Shown here one piece after another: positions 44,601 to 54,935 of a stretch of 64,000 bases of DNA. Under the pieces are notes generated by a model. That model was not told the DNA's origin and searched no databases. It saw nothing but the letters and a program-made list of their open reading frames with translations. The DNA lies in contig NW_026946365.1 in NCBI RefSeq assembly GCF_035222375.1, positions 930,001 through 994,000 of the forward strand, given 5' to 3'. Each line of letters begins with the position of its first letter. The stretch's first letter is position 1. This DNA is from Podospora pseudocomata (taxonomy: Eukaryota > Ascomycota > Sordariomycetes > Sordariales > Podosporaceae). The translations under genes and the position numbers were made by a program.

Positions 44601-45666
44601 CACGGTTGAAGACAAAACCGTATACACCGACATTTTCATCACGAGCGACGCAGACCCGCTCGATCAAGCCCGGCTTGTTGCTAAGAGTACAGATGGCTGC
44701 GAGAAGCCAGCAGTCACCATCTCGCCCTTGACGAACATCGTCTGCCGTGGGTCCCTTGATGAAAAACTGGGGGTCTTCAAAGATATCTCCCACTCGTTTG
44801 ACAGACCGGGGGCAGAGCTTAGACATCTCGGCCCTCACCTCAGCGGACTTCTTTCGGCTACCTTTCTGATAGCCAGTCTGACCTCCGCGCACATGATCGC
44901 TCTCGTCAACTGAATCGATCTCTTTCTCGGCCTCTTCTTCACCACCCTCCCTATTCCTTTTTGTCTTCTTTCCCAACGCTCTCGCGCGCTGCCGTCCTCT
45001 GGGGTTCCACTCTGGGGGCTGCCTCGGATGTCTAGGCTGATCGTCGTCACTGTTGTCATACTCTGGGTAGTCATCCTTGCAGTTGCTCAAACTCTCCAGA
45101 CAGTCCCTCGTTCTCGTCTTGAGGTCCCACTCCCTATGTAACTTGGTAAGTAATCGACGTCATGGGGAGCAATGTGGGAATTGGAACCTACAAGTCGAAA
45201 TGCGGATCGCGATACTTCTGGTTCACCCTCTTGCACTCTTTGACAATCTTGTCAACTTTAGCTCGACAAAGAGCCGCCGCCTCCTCGTACGAGGTGCTTG
45301 TCGCTCTTCCACCACCACCACCGTTGGCAAGGTCTTTGGCGGCGGTACGTTTGGCAAGCTTCTCGGCGTATTCATTCTTGGGAATAATATTTGTTACTTT
45401 GCTAGCAATCAGCGGCTTGTTATACAAGATGGGTTGTTTTGCAATTGGATACAACCGTGGGCTGAACTCCCTGAAGAGGGGAGATGGACAATGATCAAGG
45501 GCATACCTTTTCCTGGATTGTCACTGGTGAATTTCTTCCAGAAGTCGTCAACATTTTGCTGGGGACCGTATCTGCCACGACGGCCGCTCTGCTTGATGAA
45601 GCCAGGGGGCGGAAGGACTATGGGCTTGCCGCCATAGGGCTGATCGGGGCCTCCTCGCCGGGACAT
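41683..45666 (-). CDS. Calpain-family cysteine protease
   Basis: Four exons, 45507-45666, 45192-45396, 44566-45133 and 41683-44511, 1253 residues. Calpains are cytosolic papain-fold proteases (family C2). The catalytic triad is complete: Cys in GRDGDCWLLAAICTLSNKP, His in VERHAYSIMKAVEIDG and Asn in LKNPWGKGEWRGAW. A beta-sandwich region with EDYIVRCQASGHG follows. Then comes a long Lys/Arg/Gln-rich coiled coil (about residues 680-760), an acidic region with two TQTE motifs, a Pro/Gln-rich region with PSRPPSRPP repeats and an acidic tail. The N-terminal part has no MIT domain, so it differs from PalB/Rim13 of the pH pathway. Substrate and role are unknown. Introns of 110, 58 and 54 nt are supported by frame and by family sequence such as EWDLKTRTRDCLESL. 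Confidence 0.92.
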
Positions 45667-48326
45667 GATTGTTGTTTTCCTGTTCACCTTCCGATTGTTG
45701 CTTTGATATATTTTTATGTGCTGACTTGCTTTTGAATAGGAATCAAGAACAAACGAATATGAGATCTGTGGGAAGGAGCGTTTATCAGGAGCACTTTGGA
45801 AGAAGCAGATCAACAAGGCCACACGCTCCTCGCGGAGCCCTCCTCGATGTGATGAAGGGAATGAAACACAAAAGAGTACGCTGGAGCAAAGAGGATGGTT
45901 CAGGACGAGGCTACGAGCAACAAGAGATGGGTTTATATAGGAGGGTTTCGGGTCTTGGTGCGGCTGCAAAACGAACTGTGCCATCCATCTGCAGCATTGT
46001 TAAGCCAGGTGGTGCAAGGTTCAGCAACAGGGTTCTTGGAAGGCAAGAGAGACTAAGTGTGCAGTTCCTGCCGTGTAACAACATATGGTTGGCGCGCCGG
46101 TACGTCAATCATACCGTTTGGTAGTTGATTGTATCCTATCAACCACCCCAGACGCAGCAATTTGTTCAGAGCTAACTGCATCCCATTTAGCGGGGAATTT
46201 GGAGGGGCAAGATGGCGGGGGGGGGGGAGAATCAAGGGGGAGCCAAGAGGGAGGATTGGGACGGCAGGGGAAGAACCATGCAGTTAGTTCGGTTTGTTAG
46301 CATTGGCTACTAATTAGTCCGAGGCTGCGTTGTACTAGGCATCTACTTGTTTTGTATTGAGCCTCATCTTGCAAGGGTTTTCGATACGTGGGATCCATGT
46401 CGGTTGTAGAGATGCGGACAGAGACAGGAACATGACCTCGCCTTGCGGGTACAGAATGCACCTTGAAGATGAACGGAGTCTGGGACCAGCGACTATCCTC
46501 TGTGTGCAGGGCGGATTACTGCAAGTCAAGTCTGAAAAAGTGCCCACTTTCTCGGATGAAGATATTGTGTTTTTTTAGTCTTATGTGCGTCCTGCAGTTG
46601 GCTGTCGGATAGGGAACAGTGTGCTCGCACTTGAGATCGATATCTATTGTGACACTTGCGATTTTTGCGGCGTTGAGACTTTTGTGAGATAGAGGGAGTT
46701 GATGATGTGGGAATACAAAAGTGGGTGGTTGATGGGGGGTAAGAGTGATGGGGATGTGTATGACACTGTCGTGTAAGCCTGAGTCTGGATTAGGCTAGTC
46801 AAAGTTTGGTGCCGTTGCATGATTTGGGCCGGCGGTTGTGTCTTTGAGAATGGTGGTGTGGTATGGCACAAGGGGGTAGGTAGGGGGGTGATTGGCTGTT
46901 TGGTTTACATATGAACGGGGGTATAATTGGTAGAATAGAGAGTAATTGCGTTGTATTCCTGGGTTGGGTTGGACGACAAGGCAGGCAGGCAGGTACGTTA
47001 AGCATGTGGGTTAGGGCAGTCAGTGCTGCCCGAGATTGTGAGTTGGATGATGATGGATATGAAGGTTAGGTGATACAACATGGTGGCAAGGTGTTTGAAT
47101 GATGTGTTCAGGGCGGCGGCTGCTAACGTTGACACGAACTCTGGATGGGGTATAGGTTTAGGTGGTATGATACGGCGAGCGGGTGGTGTTGTTTGGGGCA
47201 GTGCTGAAGTTGGTGAAATTTTGGGTCTTTAGGTGGCTACCTATCTCACTGGTGATTTGAGGGTAAATGATTGAAAGGGTGGTGTTTGAATGAATGGAGA
47301 CGATGAGTTCAGAGTGATACGCGAAGGTATGTGTACAGTGCAGTGCCAACATCGTTCTCACTTGCATCCGGGAGGCCATATTGCAGACTAGAGACAAAAT
47401 GGGACTTCCATTCCTAAAGCCTTGGTTTTGTCGCGGTGAATTGAATGGATGAGAATGTTCGATACCGGCGTAAGGCTGAGAGCGGCTGTGCTGACGAAGG
47501 CGCAGACCTGGAGGAGAGGGAGACTAAAATGACGGGATGGCGCTGCCACAGCCACCTCCACTGCTCCATCGAAGCCGGGGGATTGACGATTTGGAGAAAA
47601 GAGCCGCCGTGTAGTTCAGACGACGTTTGGGTAACCGTTCTCCCCCGTCCTCGATGGTGGTGGTTATTTCTTGCGCCGCTGCCCAGCATTCAACCAACCA
47701 CTTCAGCTCGATTAAGATCGGACCACCCTCCCATCACTTTCCATCGATACCAACGAACCTGCTCAAGTCTCACACCACCGGAAGAAGGCATTCTCCAACT
47801 GTTGTTACCCTCACTGCTGTACCACCCCCACCCCTCAAAATGCTCATTTATTTTCCTTCTCAGACCTCGATCCTCGAAACCTTACAAGGATGGCCTGGGT
47901 ATCGTATCCATGTTTCGATCTAATGGTAACCTTGCTGCGATCTTCGAGAGCTTCCAAGGTCTCACACTCAGCCTTGCACAACACAACACCAGACAACAAA
48001 AGCGTGACGTGGAATGAATAATAATGCCCCCAACCATCCAAAAACATCTCAGTTTTATTCCCCCCATTACAGTGTGTAAAATATCCCCATCCATACAATG
48101 ATATCTCTCTCCTTTTTTACTTACTTATCACCCCCCCACCACCATCCCATATATGTACTTTTTCAGCATGCTCCATGCCCATATCTTCCTACAGAATGTA
48201 TATCAATACAATCAAGCTCCCGCACATTTCCCCCCAGTCATCCATCTCAGCAAAAATTCGATATCAACCTCCCTATTATGTACAAAGAACACCCAACCAT
48301 GAAAAACCCCTCTCCTGCTCACAAGA
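45667..48326. other. Intergenic region, calpain to ArfGAP gene
   Basis: About 2.7 kb with no supportable gene. It contains the calpain promoter on the left and the ArfGAP 3' UTR on the right. The longest ORF, 47445-48017 on the plus strand, is of mixed composition with no family signal. Confidence 0.4.
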
Positions 48327-50653
48327 TTACCGCCCCCTGGCACTCAACCCCGAAAACGCATCCGGGCTATGCCGGCCATTAGTCCACTCCAACCCAACAG
48401 CCATCATGCTCTCCCTGCTGACATTGTGCAGCTTTGGCTCTTGCTGAGGAGCAGCAGCAGCTGCTGCTGGCGCTGCCGCACCGCCCATGCTCATCGCAAA
48501 CGGGTTCTTGCTGCCCGTCGCCGCGGGACTAACGGGTGTGGACACTGCCTGCTGTTGCTGGGGCTGCTGAGACGGTGGGTAAAGCGAGTTGGGTGTTTGG
48601 ACTGGTGTGGCCTGTGCTATGTCCTGAGGAGCTCCATATGGGTTTGCCGATACATGGGGCTGTTGGCCATAGAGAGCCAGGATGGAGGCCTTGTCTGGTC
48701 TTTGCTGTTGCACGGGCATTTGCTGCTGATATGGAAGTTGCTGCTGCTGCTGTTGTGGTTGGTGCTGGGCGAAGTAACCGGTCACTTGGGGCGGGAGACC
48801 CATCTGTTGTGGTACTTGTTGCTGGGGTGCTTGCAACATGGGTGAGAGCTGTCCGTACTGCTGCTGCTGCTGCTGCTGCTGCTGTTGTGGTTGCTGCAGA
48901 GCGTTGGGTTGTTGAGAGAAGAAGGGATTCGACTGCTGCGGTTGCTGTTGAGGCTGGGTCGCGTAGAAATTTTGCTGCGTCTGTTCGGGAATCTGACTGA
49001 GCATTGGTGACTGGAGACGGGTTGGTGACTTGGTAAAGGGGTTGTTCCCGTAGTTCCCGTTGAAACCAGTAGTATTGACAGACAATGGCTGCTGTTGAGG
49101 CTGCTGGTTCTGGAAAAAGGGATTGTATCCAGTTGACTGGGGTTGCAGAGGTTGCGGCTGGGGATATGTTTGGCTACCATACACTCCCACCTGGCCATAA
49201 GGCTGCTCCCCAGGCGATACCATACCAGTAAAAGGACCCCCAAGTGGAGCCGTCATCGGCTGCTGTTGATAGATCGCTTGGGTCTGCTGTACCTGTTGCT
49301 GCTGCTGTTGAGGAAGTAGACCGCCTGTATGATTCGGGAATAATGGCTGCTGAGGAGGAGCTAGTGATAAGTTCTGGAAAGCCAAATCGAAAGCTGATGG
49401 TGCTGGTTGAGCCTGCGGGGGAGCACCGAAAGGATTCGTCGATAGATACGGATTCTTGTTCTGCAAAGTCCCTGTTGATTGCGAAGACAAAGGCTGTGGT
49501 GGCGGCGGCGTGTCGAGCATGTCGAACGGGTTTGTACTTGCTGGACTGATCGGACGTGCCGAAGTTGGTGTTCCTGTCGTCAAATTCCTGCTCAATGGCA
49601 TCGATGACGTCCGTACTGGCTGCAACAGGCCTCCGGGTGCTCTTCCACTGCCCTCTCCTAACCGTACCAAGGCCTCAATCGCTTTCTCCAAGTTTCCACC
49701 CACGCCCTTCAAAACCATCGCATTCCTACTTTCATCCGTGAAACCCATATCCCGGAGTTTGGTCAACTTTTGCTCCGTATCCTCCACCTTGTCCGGTTCA
49801 GCCGAAAAGCTTACGCCAAACACAGCAGACCCCTTGTTTCGAAGTGGAGGGTGAGATCGGTCATCACGAGGACTAGTCGGTTCGCGGCCTGGACTCGACT
49901 TCTTCTTGGAGCCCAGTGGAAATATCGACGAGGCAGAACGGAGGCCAAATCGGCTTGGGGTCTTTGGTGGGAGCGGAGGAGGGGTATCTTCACTGCTGCC
50001 GGTGTGGTGCTTCTTGGCCGCGGCCAAGGTCCGATTCATGTACTTTGAGCGTATATATCGCTCCATAACGCTGTCGGCCTCTTCGACGTCGACGGGGATG
50101 GAAGGCTTCTTGTTGTCGGGGTTGTAGATCTTGTTCGAAACAACATTGCCGACCTTCTTCATGTTCTACGCAGGAATATTAGCCTCGGCGCGGAGGGGCG
50201 GGGGCACTGGGGGAGGGGCTATTATCGTGGCCTGGCCTTACATCGACTTGTTCGTTGGTCCAACTGTCCATGCTTAGTGACTTGACCTTGGACACGTGTG
50301 TCCCCATCTTGCGGTGCAGGGTAGCGCACCGCATGCACAAAAAGATGCCCAACTGCCCCATGATTGTCAGTTACAGTGCCATCGTCGCGGGTGAAATTAC
50401 AGAGGGTCGCGTGGGGGAGGCGGGCGAGCCCGATTCGGTCCTAACATACACTCCATGATGCCCAAGCTATAGCGGAAGCGCGTGTGGTCAGTCCAAGGTA
50501 CGACACAGATTATCAGAGGAAAAAGGAGGCCAATTTACATGGATTCCGGGCTGAACAATCGGCGCAAAAGTTGTTGCCGGGAACGGTCTGAACAAGCTCT
50601 TGCAAGACTTTCTCATTGCGCGCCGCCTGGCGCTTGCTCATGGCTCCCGACAT
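48327..50653 (-). CDS. ArfGAP with UBA and Gln-rich region (Gts1-like)
   Basis: Four exons, 50539-50653, 50450-50466 (17 nt), 50242-50352 and 48327-50165, 693 residues. The ArfGAP domain has its zinc finger FCADCSARNPSWASWSLGIF with CMRC, then RCATLHRKMGTHVSKVKSLS and the WTNEQVDNMKKVGN helix; the arginine finger is the Arg of LHRKMG. It stimulates GTP hydrolysis on Arf GTPases in vesicle traffic. A UBA-like domain follows near residue 230 (KLTKLRDMGFTDESRNAMVL). The remaining 400 residues are Gln/Pro-rich with poly-Gln runs. This order, ArfGAP then UBA then Q-rich, is that of yeast Gts1. The 17-nt exon is required to complete the zinc-finger loop. Introns are 72, 97 and 76 nt. Confidence 0.93.
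48858..48884. repeat. (CTG)9 coding poly-Gln microsatellite
   Basis: Nine pure CTG units (CAG on the coding strand) within the Q-rich part of the ArfGAP gene, coding for poly-Gln. Likely length-variable between strains. Confidence 0.85.
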
Positions 50654-51734
50654 GTCGTCGCGTGCCCGATGCGCGTTGGAGTTGGTTTTGACAGGATGGT
50701 GGCTTCACGCCGAGAAAGTTTAAAGAAAACAAGAACCAAAGTCAGGTAGGCGTGGTAAACTTTGGGTGTCCTTTGTGTGTGTCTGTGTGTGGCCGGGCGA
50801 AACTTGGAGGTCGGGAGAAGACTTGGACCGCTAAAGAAAGTCCAACCACAGCGCGCGCGCAACGACCTCTCTGCCCAGCCTGGCCCGTGGTGCTCCAACA
50901 GGGGTGTTCGCCGTAGGGGAAGATCACTGTGCATAAACCGAGATCAATGACAATAAACCCGAAGCTCCTTTCTTGTGTTCACTACTTATTGGCCGCCTTA
51001 CGGAGACCACACCCGACCTTCCTACGGAATATCTACACAATCCTTCCGGGCAACAAAATTGTCCTCTTTTTCTTTTCCTCTTCTCCTGAAGGCGGCAGAA
51101 GTCCAACCGCGCTAGCGCTTGACGACAACGAGGGGTTACCAAACGGGGGCTCCCGCGCTCGGATGCCCGGGGGATGGTGTCGCACAACCCTGGAATGGAG
51201 GCGTGCCACCCACGCGAAGCCAAGAGGAAATTTTGTAGGTTATCTGCATGGGTTCTTTTTACCCGTTCATCAAAGGGGAAGATCGCGTGCGTTTTGCAAG
51301 CGTTCCGTGGTGTTGGGTCGGGTGGGAAACACTGGGTAACCGGCACTGTTGCCCAGAAGCCCGGTTATTCCTCTCAGCACCCAGCCCCGCTAGGGCCCTC
51401 GAGCTCAGGGGGCCTGGACCAGCCCCTTTTTTCGAGAAGGATGTCATTGCATATCGAGAATTTGGCCGACAGTGATGGCACAGTTTGGTAGTGATCATGT
51501 CTTAAACCTTCGAAGACATCAGGTTTTGGTAGCAACAGACCAAGTCCAGAGCTGAGTTTTCGATATTCCACTAAACTCATCGTGCTGCTCTAATCTGTAT
51601 TTTCAAAGTCTTCCTCGTGCGGGATAAGACCATCCAGCCCTTTGAAGAAAAGACCAAAACAAACAACGCCCAGATCGCGAACCACAACTCCAAAACGCCC
51701 CCTATTCCCCTCCCACCACCCAACCATCACCTCC
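50654..51734. other. Intergenic region, ArfGAP promoter to Fta4 3' end
   Basis: Upstream region of the ArfGAP gene, with a TG-rich stretch near 50776-50792. No supportable gene; short overlapping ORFs on both strands. Confidence 0.4.
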
Positions 51735-52487
51735 TCAAAACCTCCCCAACACCCCCTCAACCCCCTCCATCTCCTCATCCCCATCCACATCATCCCCCCG
51801 CCTCTGCAACCCAACCACCCGTCCCCCGACCCTCACAAGCAACATCCTCATCCTCTCCAGCTCCTGTTCCACCTCCCCATTCCTCCCCACCAAATTCTCC
51901 TGCACACACTCCCCCGCCCCCTCAAAAGGCTCCAACAGCTTCCTCAACCCCCTCAACCTCCTCACCCGCCCCTCAACCTCCTTCCTCTCCCCCTCCAACC
52001 TCTTTAATCTCCCAACCAGCTCCTCATACCTCCCCCTCTCCTCCTCGTCCTCCCCATCATCACCCCCCCATCTATCCGCCAACCTCTCAATCACCCCCCC
52101 CTCCGCTATTCATTATCAGCACCCACTCCTTTCCCTCATCATCTTGTTTTTATATAGGTACGTACCTAAATCCTCCCCCTCCCTCACCCCTTCCCCCTCC
52201 CCCCCATCCCCCTCCAACTCCAGACTTTTGTAAGAAGAGGAGATATAAAGCGCCTCAATCTGCTCAGCAACATGCCTCGTCGCCTGTGGCGCATACACCC
52301 GTTTGCAGTGCTGCAGCACCCTGTTATTCAGCTTCGCCATCACGTCATTCACAGCCTTGTCCGGTAACTCCTCGTTTGTCGTCTGCCAGGCGCGGGACGG
52401 ATGCAACAGGTTCGACAACGCGCGGGTTTGAGCACTCAAAAAGTTGGTTTTGAGGGATATGATTGTTGGCGGGGCGGTGTGTGACAT
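51735..52487 (-). CDS. fta4: Kinetochore Sim4-complex subunit Fta4
   Basis: Two exons, 52166-52487 and 51735-52105, 230 residues. The N-terminal half carries the conserved Fta4 block: IISLKTNFLSAQTRALSNLL, the PSRAW motif, LPDKAVNDVMAKLNNRVLQH and a VAEQIEALY helix. The second half is a strong coiled coil with Glu/Arg-rich heptads. Fta4 belongs to the inner-kinetochore Sim4/CCAN (COMA-like) complex that links centromeric CENP-A chromatin to microtubule-binding parts. The 60-nt intron has a GTACGT donor and a GCTGATAA branch point and joins the frames as an Ala codon. Length is near that of family members. The coiled coil is GC- and purine-rich on the coding strand, which gives long open shadows on the other strand. 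Confidence 0.8.
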
Positions 52488-52964
52488 CTTGTCCGCTACC
52501 TACGACGGAAAAACAAAACCAGAGAAGAAGAGTAGATGTGACTCGTGGGTGATTTTGTCGGTGAGTTGTAAGTTGGAAGTTGAGCAAGTCGTGTAAGTTG
52601 ACTGTTGTGAGTGAAAAGGCGACCAATGAGATGAATGGATGGGTGGGTTGGTGTTGTTTGGTCAGAAGGAAGGGTTAGGGTTGAACTCGAGCTTCACAAA
52701 CCATGAACTTCAAGACATCTTGGACTTCACAACATCACCACACTGCGAAGCAGATTGGCCAAACCAACGCTCTCTATTATTCCCAATAAACTGCCAAAGC
52801 ATGCAGCTTTGATCGTATGGTATAATCGCTTCATCGCCACGGACATACACCGCAGCAAGACGTATGACTCGGATCAGAGCCTTCCCAAATGCAAACCTCA
52901 CATGCTTCATCCCTCTTACCGGCCCACAGAACCCCAAAATTTGATGCTCCCTCTTCGTCTCCTC
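52488..52964. other. Intergenic region
   Basis: Fta4 promoter side and 3' side of the next minus-strand gene. No coding signal that I can support. Confidence 0.45.
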
Positions 52965-54130
52965 TCAAGTCTCCCTATCCACAGAATATCTGCCGGCATC
53001 CCCAAAAGTCCACATCAACATGTCGGCAATATCACCTGCCAACCTTCTCATCTCTTGGTCCAATCCTCCATGTTGAGGCAGGTCAGGGTTCCCAAACAGC
53101 TCGATCCACTGGGGCACCATAACATTCACTCGAGCCTTTCTCTCGTCCATACTGGGTTCCCCATGTATTCTGCAGGCCATGGTAATAAAGTCGGAGATGG
53201 TTGGTGGATAGACACGCGACCTCCTCACTAGATCCGTAATCTTGTTCTCGCAAGCCTGTGCCCGCTCTAACAAGCTGGGTACCTCGTCCATAGAGTCCTT
53301 GAGAAGTTTGATGACCTGAACACGCTGAGCTTGAGCTTCGATGTGTTCCTTGTAGGCACTGTGGTGCTGGTTAGCTTCTGTGATCATTGCTTATCGAAGA
53401 GGGGTGGAGACGCACTGTTGGCAGCAAGAGACTGTATAGCCAAGAATAATGACTGGGATGGTCCAGTATGTTTGCAGTAGTGTACAGCTCACGAACTATT
53501 TGCTATGTTAGTGGTGTATCTTGAAGTGGCCAAGAAGTTAGTGGAAACACTCACCGTCAGAAGGAACAGTAGGATGCCGTTGTACAGGAAACGACGGTTG
53601 AACTGGTTGCATGCCGCGACATAAACGGACCAAGTCGTAGCCAAATCACCGAGTCCAATTCTGGACCTCACCCGTGGCCCTCCCTCAAGCTTGCTGCTGA
53701 GTTCCCGCAAAGTGTTGCCCCACTTGTGCGCCTGTTTGCGGAGTTGGATGGCGCTCCTCAGGTGCTGGACAAGCCTAGTCCTTGAGATCAAGTCGAACTC
53801 GATCTGGAGGTCCTCTGCGTCGTGGTCGAAGTTGCCCTCGCATCGGCTGGACACGCTAAGCGCATGTATAATATCGTCGCAAAGAACAAAGATGCTGATG
53901 ACGTCGTCGTGGCCCGGCCGATAGAAGATGTCGTGGAGGGATGCCAGATCAGCGTGCCAACAGGACAGCTCATTCTCGATAATACGTGGCACGTCTTCCA
54001 ACTTGGGCACGTCTTCCAACTTGGGTCCGTCTTCCAACTTGGGCCCGTCTTCCAACTTGGGGAATGGCATGGTTCGTCTTCGAGTAAAAAGGAAGCTGAT
54101 GGATTCAAGAAATGTCCGCAGCAGAATCAT
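52965..54130 (-). CDS. Unknown protein with membrane segments and tandem repeat
   Basis: Probable three exons, 53555-54130, 53416-53502 and 52965-53366, 354 residues. I do not recognise a family. Near the N-terminus four tandem copies of a six-residue unit, KLEDGP or KLEDVP, are encoded by 18-bp repeats. A helical region with HDAEDLQIEFDLISRTRLVQ and repeated Arg/Lys/Glu follows. A hydrophobic segment, FLYNGILLFLLT, continues into the second exon (SWLYSLLLPT). The C-terminal domain is helical with AQRVQVIKLLKDSMDEVPSL and ends in TFGDAGRYSVDRET. The first intron (GTGAGT, ACTAACATAG) is convincing. The second is weaker because its best acceptor lies close to the branch-point-like CTAAC, so that junction is approximate. 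Confidence 0.55.
53992..54062. repeat. 18-bp coding tandem repeat, about four copies
   Basis: Four near-identical 18-bp units within the first exon of the unknown minus-strand gene, giving the KLEDxP repeat. The frame is preserved whatever the copy number. Confidence 0.85.
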
Positions 54131-54935
54131 GATGTCGTCTGTTTCTCGGTTCGATTGGGGAGAAAGTGAGAGATGGTAAGAAGTAAGTATATCAGTAAGT
54201 GCATCAGTAAGTGTATCAGTAAGTGTATCAGTAAGTGTATCAGTAAGTGTTGGAAGTGAAAAGAAAGAAATAAGTGATCCAGGAAAGAAAACCGCCTGAT
54301 ATACTTGGAACAGACCAAGTGTTCAAATTTTGCGTTGGTGGGCAAAAACGTCATGTTGCCCAGTGGCGCTTTCAACCTTTCCATGCAAAATACGGTTGTG
54401 CCAAATGACAACCTCTGGGGAAGGCATGATAGCCATGGAGGAAGGCATGCCTGATGACCTGGGAGCACCATGGATGACAGGAAGACATCGTCGGCGACCG
54501 CCCAATGTCCTAGGCTGCACCCTATTAATAAAGGGGTCAGTCATGCTGGACCAAAGTCAACAAAGGGATCAGACACTGGACAAGGGGCATCCAATTGCTG
54601 CGAGATGGAAGTGTCCATGAGTCCATGACAGTTCGCCCGTTGGAGGAGGGGCCACCGAACGTCAAGCTTCGGCAAATCATCGGACCCGACCGCTGATTGC
54701 AGCTTTGGTTGCAGGGGAGAGCACCTGAGTGCGCCAAGCACTGTCGCCACAGCAAGCAGACCTAAGCAAATTGAGCGTCATCATTCAAGTGGTGCTCTGG
54801 CGAAAAAAGCTTGGGAAAGAGAAGCTCCCGTCGATATCCGTCTCCCCGCCCGCCATTGCGACGGCAAAAGGACGACAACACAACCAAACATGTGCACGGC
54901 TGCCTCGGTCTAGTTTTCCTTTTCCATCTCCCAAC
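54131..54935. other. Divergent region with tandem repeat
   Basis: Between the unknown minus-strand gene and the CIA84-like gene. It contains the 12-bp repeat listed separately. No supportable gene. Confidence 0.45.
54183..54250 (+). repeat. 12-bp tandem repeat, more than five copies
   Basis: Units of GTAAGTGTATCA with small changes in the first two copies, ending in a partial copy. On the plus strand every unit begins with the consensus 5' splice site GTAAGT. It lies upstream of two divergent genes, 53 bases from the start of the minus-strand one. Confidence 0.9.

Noticed and set aside
46800-47410. Minus-strand short ORFs between the calpain and ArfGAP genes
   Set aside because: Short, overlapping, low-complexity, with no start context or family features.
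51617-52453. Pro/Ser-rich 278-codon plus-strand ORF
   Set aside because: Antisense of the purine-rich Fta4 coiled coil. The spliced minus-strand protein has the conserved Fta4 block.
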